A stretch of 64,000 bases of DNA from Ectothiorhodospira sp. BSL-9 (GTDB taxonomy: Bacteria > Pseudomonadota > Gammaproteobacteria > Ectothiorhodospirales > Ectothiorhodospiraceae): contig NZ_CP011994.1 of the NCBI RefSeq assembly GCF_001632845.1, forward strand, positions 2,862,001-2,926,000. Reading direction: 5' to 3'. Each line of letters starts with the position of its first letter. Position 1 is the stretch's first letter. This document shows, in pieces, positions 40,191 to 51,065 of the stretch. Under the pieces are notes generated by a model. It was not told where the DNA came from. It searched no databases and was given only the letters and a program-made list of their open reading frames with translations. The translations under genes were made by a program, and so were the position numbers.

Positions 40191-42194
40191 ATGCATATGA
40201 CCCAAAACGAAGACGAAGCACAGCCCGACGTGGACTACCTGCGCGAACGGGTCCGGCATCTGGAACAGGCCGGTCAATGGCATCACTATGCCATGGACGT
40301 GCTCACCTCCATGACCGCCATCTTCGGCGATCACAGTCAGAGTCGGGATGTGGCTGCCATCCTGGAGAGCACCCATGAGTGCGTAGGGCGCATTCTGCCC
40401 CTGGAAGACGCCGGTTATTACACCGTGGACGATGAGTCCAGCTTCCATCTGGGCTTTCGTCAGGCGGGATGCGAGGGCCCCGAGCTGGAGGCCATCGTGG
40501 AACGACTCATCGACGAGGGCATGTTCTCCTGGGCCCTCAACCAGAACCATCCGGTCTGCCTGCCCTGCCCTGGGAATGACGAAAAAGAAGGCGCGCGCAA
40601 CGACCACGTGGTGCTGCACGTCATCTCCTCCCGCACGCGCATTCGCGGCATGTTCGTGGGCCGCACCCGGGGGCAGCCAGTACACCCTCGCGATCCGGGC
40701 ATGAAGGTGCTCTCCATCGTCCTGTTCAATGCCGCCTACGCCCTGGAGAGCGCAGCGCTGTACACCCTGATGGAACACCAGCACCAGACGCTCAAGAAGA
40801 TCAGCGAACGCCAGTCCATGGAACTGGCCCACCAGTACAGCCACGACGCCCTCACCGGCCTGCCCAACCGCGTGCTATTCAGCGATCGCCTGCATCAACT
40901 CATCCAGAAGGGCCATGCCGGGGATGAGGACGACAGCAGTCATGTGGCCGTCATCCTCATGGATCTGGATCACTTCAAGCGCGTGAACGACAGCCTGGGC
41001 CATGGTTGCGGTGATCACCTGATCAAGACCCTGGCCGACAACCTCCGCGGCATCCTGGCCGACACCGAACTACTTGGCCACCATCACCTGGACGAAGGCA
41101 ATGTCACCCTGTCGCGCCTGGGGGGAGATGAATTCGGCATCATCCTGGATCGCGTGGATTCCCTGGACCTGCTGGCCCGTTTTGCGCAGCACCTGCTCAA
41201 CAACGTAAGTTGTGAATACGTGATCCACGGTCACCCGGTGTTTCTCACCTGCAGCGCAGGCATCAGCATCCACCCCTTCGACGGGCGGGACGTGGACACC
41301 CTCATCAAGAATGCCGATGCCGCCATGTATGAAGCCAAGCAGCGTGGCCGCAATCATTATCACTTCTACACCCAGGACATCAACGCCCAGACCTACAGGC
41401 ACCTGATGCTGGAGAACGAGCTCTCCAAGGCGCTGGACCGGGACGAGTTCCAGCTGCACTACCAACCGCAGATCTCACTGGCCACTGGCAAGGTGGAGGG
41501 CCTTGAGGCGCTGGTGCGCTGGGAACACCCGGAAAAGGGCTACTTGAACCCTGCTCATTTCATCCCCGTGGCCGAGGATACCGGCCTGATCGAACAGTTG
41601 GGCCTGTGGGTGGTGCGGCGGGCCTGTGCAGACATGAAGCGCTTAGAAAGCACGGGGCTGCCCGTGCCCCGCATGGCCATCAACCTCTCACCACGCCAGT
41701 TTCGCCAGGCGGACCTGGCCGCCCAGTATGCCGCCATCATCCGTGATGCCGGCATCCAGGCCTCGCAGATCGAACTGGAGCTGACCGAGAGCACCATCAT
41801 GCGGGACATCGACAAGGCCGTGGAGATCTTCGGGGAAATGCAGCAGCTGGGTTTCCGTCTGGCGGTGGATGACTTCGGTACCGGCTATTCCTCCCTGAAC
41901 CAGCTCAAGCACTTCCCCCTCCACACCCTGAAGATCGACCGCTCCTTCATCCGCGGCATCCCCCAGGACCGCGACGACGCGGCCATCGTCAAGGCCATTG
42001 TCGCCATGGCCAAGGGGCTCGGGCTGGAGGTGGTGGCCGAAGGGGTGGAAGCCCGGCATCAGCTGGATTTTCTCAAGGGCCTGGACTGCGAATCGGTGCA
42101 GGGGTTCTACTTCAGTCGGCCGCTGCCGTACGATGAGTTGTGCGAATACCTTCGGGGTTCTGAGTCCGTGAAGGCAAAGTCTGCATCGTCCTGA
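40191..42194 (+). CDS. GGDEF-EAL cyclic-di-GMP protein with N-terminal sensor
   Basis: 667 residues from the ATG at 40191; the open frame upstream overlaps the HDOD gene. Residues about 30-200 form a GAF-like sensor without membrane segments. A coiled linker leads to the GGDEF domain with intact SRLGGDEFGI (about 310) but no RxxD inhibitory site in front. The EAL domain has EALVRW (about 440), INLSPRQF, LELTEST, DDFGTGYSSL, KIDRSF and EGVE, all expected for active phosphodiesterase. Both activities are possible; the net direction cannot be told. Confidence 0.93.
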   Translation: MHMTQNEDEAQPDVDYLRERVRHLEQAGQWHHYAMDVLTSMTAIFGDHSQSRDVAAILESTHECVGRILPLEDAGYYTVDDESSFHLGFRQAGCEGPELEAIVERLIDEGMFSWALNQNHPVCLPCPGNDEKEGARNDHVVLHVISSRTRIRGMFVGRTRGQPVHPRDPGMKVLSIVLFNAAYALESAALYTLMEHQHQTLKKISERQSMELAHQYSHDALTGLPNRVLFSDRLHQLIQKGHAGDEDDSSHVAVILMDLDHFKRVNDSLGHGCGDHLIKTLADNLRGILADTELLGHHHLDEGNVTLSRLGGDEFGIILDRVDSLDLLARFAQHLLNNVSCEYVIHGHPVFLTCSAGISIHPFDGRDVDTLIKNADAAMYEAKQRGRNHYHFYTQDINAQTYRHLMLENELSKALDRDEFQLHYQPQISLATGKVEGLEALVRWEHPEKGYLNPAHFIPVAEDTGLIEQLGLWVVRRACADMKRLESTGLPVPRMAINLSPRQFRQADLAAQYAAIIRDAGIQASQIELELTESTIMRDIDKAVEIFGEMQQLGFRLAVDDFGTGYSSLNQLKHFPLHTLKIDRSFIRGIPQDRDDAAIVKAIVAMAKGLGLEVVAEGVEARHQLDFLKGLDCESVQGFYFSRPLPYDELCEYLRGSESVKAKSASS

Positions 42195-42229
42195 AGATGA
42201 GCGCCTGAGGGGAAGATGGCTCCGCCCGC

Positions 42230-43612
42230 CTACCCTCTATCTTTCTTCCCCGTCATCTCAATGGGATCAAGCCACTTTCTCAATTCTGCCTCATCCAGGT
42301 CTGTCATCTCCATGGCCACCTCCAGCACCGACCGCCCCTCCGCATAGGCTTTCTTGGCAATCTCCGCCCCCTTCTCATAGCCAATCAGCGGATTCAGGGC
42401 CGTCACCAGCACCGGATTTCTCGACAGGGCATCACTCAGGCGCTCCTCATTGACGGTCAATCCTGCCACCACCCGCTCCAGGAGCAGGCGCGCTCCGCCC
42501 GCCAGGAGCTGAACGCTTTCAAGCAATGCATCCGCTATCACCGGTAACATCACGTTCAGCTGGAAGTTTCCCGACTGCCCGGCAATGGTGATGGTGGTGT
42601 CATTGCCCATCACCCGCGCACACCCCATGGCCACCGCCTCGGGGGCCACCGGGTTCACCTTGCCCGGCATGATGCTGCTGCCCGGCTGCAACGCCGGCAG
42701 GGCGATCTCTCCCAGCCCGGACAGCGGCCCGGAGTTCATCCAGCGCAGATCGTTGCAGATCTTCATCAGGCTCACTGCCACCGTCTTGAGTTGCCCGCTC
42801 ATCTCCACGGCGGCGTCCTGCGCCCCCAGGGCCTCGAAGCGGTCCGGCTTGGGCACGAAGGCCACACCCGTGCGACGCGACAAGGCCGCCGCCACCCGCT
42901 CGCCGAACTCGGGATGGGCATTCACCCCCGTACCCACGGCCGTGCCACCGATGGCCAGCTCCTCGATACGCTCGCCGGCATCCTCCAGCCGCTCCACCCC
43001 GTAGCGCAGCTGCTGCACCCATGCACCGATCTCCTGATCCAGGCGCACCGGCATGGCATCCATCAGGTGAGTACGCCCGGTCTTGACCACATGCCGGTAT
43101 TCCACCGCCCGTTGATCCAGCCCATCGGCCAGATCAATCAGGGCCGGGATCAGATCCCGCTCCAGGGCCACCCGTGCGGCCACATGCAGCGTGGTGGGGA
43201 TCACATCGTTCGAACTCTGCCCCAGGTTCACATGATCATTGGGGTGAACCACCTCACCTAATTGCCGCGCCGCCAGGTGGGCAATCACCTCGTTGGCGTT
43301 CATGTGGGTGCTGGTGCCGCTCCCGGTCTGAAAGACATCCACGGGAAACTGGTCCCCATGAAGACCCTGGGCCACCTCCTCGGCTGCCTGGATGATGGCC
43401 TGGGCCATCCCGGCCGGCAGCAGCCCCAGTTCCGCATTCACCTGGGCGCAGGCCGCCTTCACCTGACCCAGGGCCTGAATGAAGACGGGCGGCATGGGCC
43501 GCCCGCTCATGTGAAAGTTGTCCACGGCCCGCTGGGTCTGTGCCCCGTAGAGGGCATCGCCGGGCACCTTCACCTGGCCCATGCTGTCCTGCTCGATCCG
43601 ATCTTTCGGCAT
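42230..43612 (-). CDS. fumC: Class II fumarate hydratase
   Basis: 460 residues from the ATG at 43612, with AGGAG seven bases before it. TGSGTSTHMNANEVIA, the active-site TGRTHLMDAMPV and the lyase signature GSSIMPGKVNPV are present. It is oxygen-stable and iron-free. Divergent from purB, a member of the same superfamily, with 80 bp between them. It adds to the TCA cluster of this region. Confidence 0.95.
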   Translation of the reverse strand: MPKDRIEQDSMGQVKVPGDALYGAQTQRAVDNFHMSGRPMPPVFIQALGQVKAACAQVNAELGLLPAGMAQAIIQAAEEVAQGLHGDQFPVDVFQTGSGTSTHMNANEVIAHLAARQLGEVVHPNDHVNLGQSSNDVIPTTLHVAARVALERDLIPALIDLADGLDQRAVEYRHVVKTGRTHLMDAMPVRLDQEIGAWVQQLRYGVERLEDAGERIEELAIGGTAVGTGVNAHPEFGERVAAALSRRTGVAFVPKPDRFEALGAQDAAVEMSGQLKTVAVSLMKICNDLRWMNSGPLSGLGEIALPALQPGSSIMPGKVNPVAPEAVAMGCARVMGNDTTITIAGQSGNFQLNVMLPVIADALLESVQLLAGGARLLLERVVAGLTVNEERLSDALSRNPVLVTALNPLIGYEKGAEIAKKAYAEGRSVLEVAMEMTDLDEAELRKWLDPIEMTGKKDRG

Positions 43613-43650
43613 GTTCACACTCCTGCCAACTGCATTGGACTCACCTGTAG

Positions 43651-46048
<2,398 letters not shown>

Positions 46049-46176
46049 TCATAGTTCTCTTGAAAGACTCACGGCGCCCCCTTCATCCCGAGGTGGTGCA
46101 GACCAAGACCGGATATGCATATTGCTTTCTCCTTGGCCTGGGGCGATCATGAGACTAGGTTCTGTTGTTTTTCCCC

Positions 46177-46524
46177 ATGAAGCAAATCGACCATCACACA
46201 GAGGAAGCTGTCCGGCGCTTTCTTGGCTTGATCACGAGTCGCTACGACGTAGCGGCAGCGATCGTCTATGGCAGTCGTGCTCGTGGCACGCATCGCCCAG
46301 ACAGTGACGCGGACGTCGCCGTTCTGCTACGCGGTGAGCATCAACGCTTCTTACCTACCAAACTGGACATGGCTGATGTCGCCTTCGATGTTCTACTCGA
46401 AACCGGCATACTCATCTCGCCACTGCCGATCTGGCTCGACGAATGGGAGCACCCTGAGAACTACTCCAACCCCGCCTTGCTGCGCAATATCGATCGGGAT
46501 GGAATTCGGTTGTCAAGATGCTGA
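46177..46524 (+). CDS. MNT-type nucleotidyltransferase antitoxin (module 1)
   Basis: 115 residues from the ATG at 46177; a TTG at 46165 is less likely. Minimal nucleotidyltransferase with AAIVYGSRARGTHRPDSDAD, matching the GS-x10-DxD active site, and a third acidic residue in VAFDVLL. In HEPN/MNT (type VII-like) modules this protein neutralises the HEPN RNase by AMP transfer or complex formation. It overlaps the HEPN gene by 7 bp. Toxin-antitoxin function is inferred from the pair. Confidence 0.83.
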   Translation: MKQIDHHTEEAVRRFLGLITSRYDVAAAIVYGSRARGTHRPDSDADVAVLLRGEHQRFLPTKLDMADVAFDVLLETGILISPLPIWLDEWEHPENYSNPALLRNIDRDGIRLSRC

Positions 46525-46925
46525 ACAAACAGCAATTGGTGCCCAAAGCACTGATGGGTAAAGCCGACACTGCTTGTGCATCTGCCCGCATCTTGCTTGA
46601 GTTAGGCGACATGGATGGCGCGGCCAACCGCGCGTACTATGCCATGTTCGATGCAGCCCGTGCGGCTCTGCTGGCGTCAGGCGCACCCGTCACTTCAGAT
46701 GTTGGTCGTAGCCATAGCGGCCTGATCGGAGCCTTCGGCAACTTTCTGGTGAAGAATGGCCCGGTATCGAGAGAGGTAGGCCGCCTGCTGAACCGGGCAC
46801 ACGAAATCCGGCTGGTGGCTGACTACAACGGGGCCTCGGTTGAACCTTCCGACGCGAAGGACATGGTCGAGCAGGCTGAAACCTTCGTGACCACCATGCG
46901 AGCCAGGTTCATGACCGAAGGTTGA
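46518..46925 (+). CDS. HEPN domain protein, probable toxin (module 1)
   Basis: 135 residues, all helical. ANRAYYAMFDAARAALLASG is the hallmark of the PF05168-type HEPN family, and GRLLNRAHEIRLVADYN carries an R-x5-H arrangement compatible with the RNase site. Overlaps its MNT partner, the common order MNT then HEPN for this subtype. It differs in type from the HepT of module 3, so the modules are not recent duplicates. Confidence 0.82.
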   Translation: MLNKQQLVPKALMGKADTACASARILLELGDMDGAANRAYYAMFDAARAALLASGAPVTSDVGRSHSGLIGAFGNFLVKNGPVSREVGRLLNRAHEIRLVADYNGASVEPSDAKDMVEQAETFVTTMRARFMTEG

Positions 46926-46947
46926 ATGACTCAACGCCAACCCAACC

Positions 46948-47220
46948 ATGGACTTCCCCCTCTCCCTCCCTCAATGGCTCCTGGCCACCCTCGTCCTCAT
47001 TATCGGCGCCATCATACAGGGTGGCATCGGCTACGGCGTGGCCCTGCTAGGCGCGCCGCTACTCTACCTCATTCACCCCCAACTCATCCCGGCCCCCATG
47101 CTCATCGTTGGCATGGCCCTGCCACTGCTCATCCTTCTGCGGGAATGGCGTGCCGTTCACCCCCATTTGGTCAGCCCTTCCACGAAGCTGCGCGCATCGG
47201 CTGCGGCCTGCTGTATGTGA
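46948..47220 (+). pseudogene. Truncated TauE/SafE-family transporter
   Basis: The open frame gives 90 residues. The first 70 contain two to three membrane segments (LLATLVLIIGAIIQGGIGYG, LLYLIHPQLIPAPMLIVGMAL) typical of the TauE/SafE sulfite/sulfonate exporter N-terminus, whose full length is about 250. After LREWRAVH the frame runs into sequence that is antisense to a truncated hepT (junction near 47160). No ribosome-binding site is seen. It is a deletion remnant. Confidence 0.75.
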
Positions 47221-47252
47221 TCGAGGTAGTCGGGTAGTCGGTTTTTGCTCAT
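47160..47252 (-). pseudogene. Truncated hepT toxin (module 2)
   Basis: This starts with ATG overlapping the MNT stop (ATGA) and reads MSKNRLPDYLDHIQQAAADA and RSFVEGLTKWG before a stop: 30 codons. The start is typical of DUF86/HepT toxins (normally about 110-115 residues). The remainder, with the RNase motif, was lost at the junction with the TauE remnant. The antitoxin gene upstream is intact. Confidence 0.78.
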
Positions 47253-47545
47253 ACGGGTTTCGCCTCCGCAAGCACCTTGGCCCGGAACTTTGGCGGCAAA
47301 TCGCCGGATGTCAGCAGATTAACGTCCACGCCGAGCAGCGATTTCAACTCTTCTTCCAAATCGCCCAAGTCCAATAGAGTCGCACCGGGCAGCGCATCAA
47401 CCAGTAGATCAAGGTCGCTCCCAACCTGGTCGGTACCATGCAGCACCGAACCAAAGACACGCGGGTTCGCAGTGCGGAAGCGGCCTACCGCCTCACGCAC
47501 GGCACTGCGGTTCATGTCAAGCAAAACAGACGGTCGCATGAGCAT
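47249..47545 (-). CDS. MntA-type nucleotidyltransferase antitoxin (module 2, orphan)
   Basis: 98 residues. RVFGSVLHGTDQVGSDLDLLVD is the GS-x10-DxD active site, and LLGVDVNLLTSGDLPP holds the third acidic residue. This matches MntA partners of HepT; the hepT start follows in an ATGA overlap but is cut after 30 codons. The antitoxin survives without a functional toxin beside it and might act against the products of the other modules, which is speculation. Confidence 0.83.
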   Translation of the reverse strand: MLMRPSVLLDMNRSAVREAVGRFRTANPRVFGSVLHGTDQVGSDLDLLVDALPGATLLDLGDLEEELKSLLGVDVNLLTSGDLPPKFRAKVLAEAKPV

Positions 47546-47636
47546 GCTTTCTTATCGGACACTTGGTTGCAGGATGTGCAATCGAAAATGGAATTTCAAG
47601 AACTATTTTCGAGAATCCCTGTGCTAGCATTGACCA

Positions 47637-49136
47637 GTGAAACCGATACTTGGAACCCAGAAAAGAACGCGTTCCCCCGCATGCCCCCTCAACACCCCCC
47701 GCATCACCGTGGCCGGTGCCAGCGGGTTCATTGGCACCACCCTGTGCCGGGAACTGGCCCGGGAATACCCGGTGACCGCACTCACCCGCTCCCCGGCCCG
47801 GGCCGAAACACCCGACCCCGAGGCCTGCATCCAGTGGCAGCATTGCGACCTCTTCTCCCAGGACGACGTCACCCAGGCACTGCAAGGGTGTGACTACGCC
47901 ATCTACCTGGTGCACTCCCTGGCCCCCTCCTCCCGGCTCACCCAGGCCGCACCCCGGGACATGGACCTGGTCCTGGCCGACAACTTCGCCCGGGCCGCCG
48001 CCGCCAATGGCGTGAAACAGATCCTCTTCGTCGGCGGCTACATCCCCGACAGCTTCCGCATCTCCACCCTGCTGTGGAGCCGACGGGAAGTGGAAATGGT
48101 ACTCGCGGCCCATGGCGTGCCGGTTACCGTGCTGCGCGCCGGCCTGGTGGTGGGCCCCGGTGGCTCCGCCAGCCGACTCATGGTGGAACTGGTGCGGCGC
48201 ATGGGCGTGCTGTTCATGCCGCCCTCGGCCCGCTCAGTCACGCGCCCTATCGCCCTGCAGGACCTGAACCGAGCCATTCAGCATGCCGTGGGCCGACCGG
48301 AACAATTCAACGGCCCCCACGACATCGGCGGCCCCCAGGACGTCAGCTACGTGGATGCCCTGCGCACCACCGCCCGACTCCTGAACCTGAAACGCCGCTT
48401 CATCATCCTGCCCTGGCTACCCGCCCGCATCGCCGCCCTGGGCGCCCGCTGGGTGACCGGCACCCCCACCGACCTGGTCGCCCCGGTCATCGACAGCCTG
48501 CCCCGGGATACGGTCATCCGCGACAACCCCCTGCAACGGCACATCAACCCCGGCGCCATCCCCTTCGAACAGGCCCTGAACGAGGCCCTGGACCACCCCC
48601 GGCAACGCCTTAAACCCAGCCCCCGTCAACCCATCCAGAAACGCACCCGGGCGCATCTGCGCCGCGACAGCCGGGTGCGCTCCATCCAGCGCATCATCCT
48701 CCCCCCAGGGCAGGACGCCGCCTGGGTGGCCGGCAACTACTTCCGCTGGCTCACCCAATGCTGCTGGCCCCTGGTGATCACCGAAGTCATCGCCCCCGCA
48801 AGGGAAAACGGCCACCCCAACACCACTCAGCCCGACGCCGGCTACCGCATCCACCTGCGCTGGCCCCGCCTGAAAATACTGGAACTCACCCACGCGCCCG
48901 AAGCCAGCCACGCACGGCGTCAGGTCTACCGCATCACCGGTGGCCTGCTGGCCAGAAATGTCGAGGAAAAGGGCCGTTTCGAGTTCCACACCGTACTGGA
49001 TGACCGCTACACCCTGGCCGCCATCCACGACTTCGCCCCCGCCCTGCCCTGGTACATCTACCTATGGACACAAGCCGTGGGGCACCTGCTGGTGATGCGG
49101 CGTTATCAGCGGCATCTGGCACGGCTGGCGAGGTAG
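47637..49136 (+). CDS. Atypical NAD(P)-binding SDR with C-terminal extension
   Basis: 499 residues; GTG is the only plausible start in a short 5' region. The first 20 residues are ahead of the Rossmann glycine motif VAGASGFIGTTLCREL. It resembles NmrA/YbjT-type atypical SDRs: ALTRSP after strand 2, YLVHSLAP and SFRISTLLWSRREVE in place of the classical YxxxK. The C-terminal 180 residues (from about 320, with VAGNYFRWLTQCCWPLVI) resemble the DUF2867-like tail of such proteins. Substrate unknown. It lies between HEPN/MNT modules. Confidence 0.72.
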   Translation: MKPILGTQKRTRSPACPLNTPRITVAGASGFIGTTLCRELAREYPVTALTRSPARAETPDPEACIQWQHCDLFSQDDVTQALQGCDYAIYLVHSLAPSSRLTQAAPRDMDLVLADNFARAAAANGVKQILFVGGYIPDSFRISTLLWSRREVEMVLAAHGVPVTVLRAGLVVGPGGSASRLMVELVRRMGVLFMPPSARSVTRPIALQDLNRAIQHAVGRPEQFNGPHDIGGPQDVSYVDALRTTARLLNLKRRFIILPWLPARIAALGARWVTGTPTDLVAPVIDSLPRDTVIRDNPLQRHINPGAIPFEQALNEALDHPRQRLKPSPRQPIQKRTRAHLRRDSRVRSIQRIILPPGQDAAWVAGNYFRWLTQCCWPLVITEVIAPARENGHPNTTQPDAGYRIHLRWPRLKILELTHAPEASHARRQVYRITGGLLARNVEEKGRFEFHTVLDDRYTLAAIHDFAPALPWYIYLWTQAVGHLLVMRRYQRHLARLAR

Positions 49137-49268
49137 GGGGCGGGAAAGTAGGCCTATAATCCTGGGAATAGATGGCCAGCATACATTCGAACATTAGAGT
49201 GATTCGCGCTCCTGGGCCGCAGGTTGCTCCCGATCATCCATCAAAGGCGAAGGTAGTACACTCCCCCC

Positions 49269-49568
49269 ATGCGCCTCACTCCCCAACAACAAACCACCAT
49301 CCGTCACATCGTCACCAAGCATGCCGGGGCTTCTGCACGGGTGCGCCTGTTTGGCTCACGTCTGGACGATACCGCACGCGGGGGCGATGTGGACCTCATG
49401 GTGGAACTGAATGAACCGGTGGACCAACCCGCCCTGCTCTCAGCCACCCTTTCCGCCAAGATCAGCCGCCAGCTGCAGGGACGCCGGGTTGATGTAGTGC
49501 TGAGCGCCCCCAACCTTCAACACCTGCCCATCCACGACGTAGCCTATCGAGAAGGCGTGATACTGTGA
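49269..49568 (+). CDS. MntA-type nucleotidyltransferase antitoxin (module 3)
   Basis: 99 residues. RLFGSRLDDTARGGDVDLMV shows the GS-x10-DxD motif, and GRRVDVVLS the third acidic residue. Its stop overlaps the start of the HepT gene (GTGA). MntA of Shewanella adds AMP to the tyrosine of the RX4HXY motif of HepT; that motif is present in the partner here. Confidence 0.85.
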   Translation: MRLTPQQQTTIRHIVTKHAGASARVRLFGSRLDDTARGGDVDLMVELNEPVDQPALLSATLSAKISRQLQGRRVDVVLSAPNLQHLPIHDVAYREGVIL

Positions 49569-50053
49569 GTATGAACAAGCCACTTACAACACATCAACGC
49601 CTCAAATTCCTGGCCGACCTGGCAGAAAAGGAAGCCCGGCACCTGGCCCTGACGGACGAACGCCTGTTTGCTCAACCCTTCACCGAGGAACGTGCCAGAT
49701 CCCTGGCCCAGGACATTGACCTGGCCGAACGCGCTGATGCCTTCGTGGCACGATTTGGGCGCCTGCAGGACACCCTGGGGGACAAACTCATTCCTCGCCA
49801 CCTGGAGGCCCTGGGTGAAAAAACCGGCGCCGCCATCGACAACCTGGACAAGGCCGAACGCCTGACGTTGATCCCCTCAGCCGACGCCTGGCTGGCCATG
49901 CGCAAACTGCGCAATCAGATGATCCACGAATATATCGACGACCCAGGCATCCTGGCCAACGCCCTGCAGAATGGCCATCAGTATGTGCCCATCCTGGTTC
50001 AGGTGACCGACAACATCCTCAAGGATCTTGATGCGCGTGGGTGGAGGAGTTGA
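49565..50053 (+). CDS. HepT-like HEPN RNase toxin (module 3)
   Basis: 162 residues from GTG (ATG at 49571 is possible). Longer than usual HepT (about 115-140). The motif R116-NQMI-H121-E-Y123 matches RX4HXY, the RNase active site and AMP-acceptor tyrosine. The N-terminal 60 residues (EKEARHLALTDERLF) are an extension. Coupled to the MntA gene by overlap. Converges on a coiled-coil gene with 6 bp between the stops. Confidence 0.83.
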   Translation: MSMNKPLTTHQRLKFLADLAEKEARHLALTDERLFAQPFTEERARSLAQDIDLAERADAFVARFGRLQDTLGDKLIPRHLEALGEKTGAAIDNLDKAERLTLIPSADAWLAMRKLRNQMIHEYIDDPGILANALQNGHQYVPILVQVTDNILKDLDARGWRS

Positions 50054-50059
50054 AGGTTC

Positions 50060-50539
50060 TCAGAGCAACCGGACCGCTGCCACCACCAGCCCACCCACGG
50101 TGGCAATGAAACCCATGAGCCATAAAAAATGCTGGTCATGGCGCTTTTCCATGCGGTCGAAACGGCTATCCACCTTCTCGAAGCGTGTATCGATCTGTTC
50201 GAACCGCCTTTCCACCTGATCAAAGCGTCTTTCAACTTGCTCAAGGCGCTTGTCCACTTGCTCAAGGCGCTTGTCCACTTGCTCGAAGCGCTTATCCACC
50301 TGCTCGAAGCGCTTATCCACCTGCTCAAAGCGCCTTTCCACCTGCTCAAAGCGCTTGTCCATCTGCTCAAATCCTTCCCGCATCAATTCCCGCTGATGCT
50401 TGAGTTCCTCCTCCACCCGAACCATGCGCTCGCGCAACTCCACCTCATACACCGCCGGTGGCTTGCCCAGGCTCTGCTCGGCCAGCCACTCACCGATGTG
50501 GGCCTTGATGAACTCAATGTCCTCTTTGGATAACGTCAT
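50060..50539 (-). CDS. Coiled-coil protein with C-terminal membrane anchor
   Basis: 159 residues from the ATG at 50539 (GGAGA before it). An acidic N-terminus (LSKEDIEFIKAHIGEWLAE) leads to about 11 seven-residue repeats of the form DKRFEQV, a continuous heptad coiled coil. One hydrophobic helix follows (LWLMGFIATVGGLVVAAV). It resembles DUF1640-like small tail-anchored coiled-coil proteins. Function unknown. A protein of similar plan is encoded at 61090-61512. The repeat at DNA level suggests that length can vary. Confidence 0.7.
   Translation of the reverse strand: MTLSKEDIEFIKAHIGEWLAEQSLGKPPAVYEVELRERMVRVEEELKHQRELMREGFEQMDKRFEQVERRFEQVDKRFEQVDKRFEQVDKRLEQVDKRLEQVERRFDQVERRFEQIDTRFEKVDSRFDRMEKRHDQHFLWLMGFIATVGGLVVAAVRLL
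50150..50380. repeat. Tandem 21-bp repeat, about 11 units
   Basis: Units of the type CACCTGCTCAAAGCGCTT plus 3 bases, in register with the seven-residue coiled-coil repeat on the minus strand. The central units differ from one another by only one to three bases; the outer ones are more diverged. In-frame unit gain or loss would change the coil length without breaking the frame. Confidence 0.88.
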
Positions 50540-50616
50540 GGTGGTCTCCCTGACCTTCAAGAATGGGCTTATGGTGATTGTGCCAGAACACCCGCCCAAC
50601 CTGCACCCGGCCAGCG

Positions 50617-50961
50617 CTACCCCTTCTCCCCCCGCGACGTCCGATCATAAGCCCTGGCCCCCGCCGCCTTCTTCTGCACCTTCTGCAACTCCACCGCCAG
50701 ATCCTCCCGGGCCTGCTCCAGCAGCGGCACCAGGGACTCATCCAGATCCCGTATCCGCGTCAACCGCTCCGCCAGGGCGCGAGCAAGCGCTTCATGGCCC
50801 TCAAACACATCCACCCGGATACGCCCGGCCAGTTCACCCCGCCTCTCCTCGCTGCCCACCAGGGCATCCCACTCCCCCTGCTGTGCCCAGGTGATCCGTT
50901 GCCGCGCCAGGCGCTCAAGCTCCGCCGCTGCGGCCAGTACATCCTCCACACCCTGACTCAT
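50617..50961 (-). CDS. fliT: Flagellar export chaperone FliT (putative)
   Basis: 114 residues from the ATG at 50961, with GGAGGG four bases before it. Small, helical and charged (LERLARQRITWAQQGEWDAL, IRDLDESLVPLLEQAREDL), the FliT pattern. FliT proteins chaperone FliD and in enterics bind FlhDC. The low sequence conservation of the family means that placement after fliD-fliS is the main support. A terminator and a REP separate it from fliS. Confidence 0.72.
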   Translation of the reverse strand: MSQGVEDVLAAAAELERLARQRITWAQQGEWDALVGSEERRGELAGRIRVDVFEGHEALARALAERLTRIRDLDESLVPLLEQAREDLAVELQKVQKKAAGARAYDRTSRGEKG

Positions 50962-50972
50962 CACACCCTCCC

Positions 50973-50996
50973 GTGGGAGCGGCCCTCGGCCGCGAA
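50973..50996 (+). repeat. REP palindrome upstream of fliT
   Basis: The same 24-bp GTGGGAGCGGCC-CTC-GGCCGCGAA palindrome as at 30661 and 32517. It lies 12 bp before the fliT start, in the space to the fliS terminator. Confidence 0.85.
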
Positions 50997-51019
50997 AACA
51001 CATGCCCAAAAACGACAAA

Positions 51020-51049
51020 GCGCCCGGAGTACACACGCACTCCGGGCGC
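51020..51049 (-). terminator. Rho-independent terminator between fliS and fliT
   Basis: An 11-bp stem, GCGCCCGGAGT / ACTCCGGGCGC, over an 8-nt loop is followed on the minus strand by TTTGTCGTTTTT. It begins 16 bp after the fliS stop. Transcription of fliT would depend on read-through or its own start. Confidence 0.82.
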
Positions 51050-51065
51050 CTAAAAATCCCTCAAA

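Noticed and set aside
50150-50380. CRISPR-like array
   Set aside because: The 21-bp units are contiguous without spacers and encode a heptad coiled coil.
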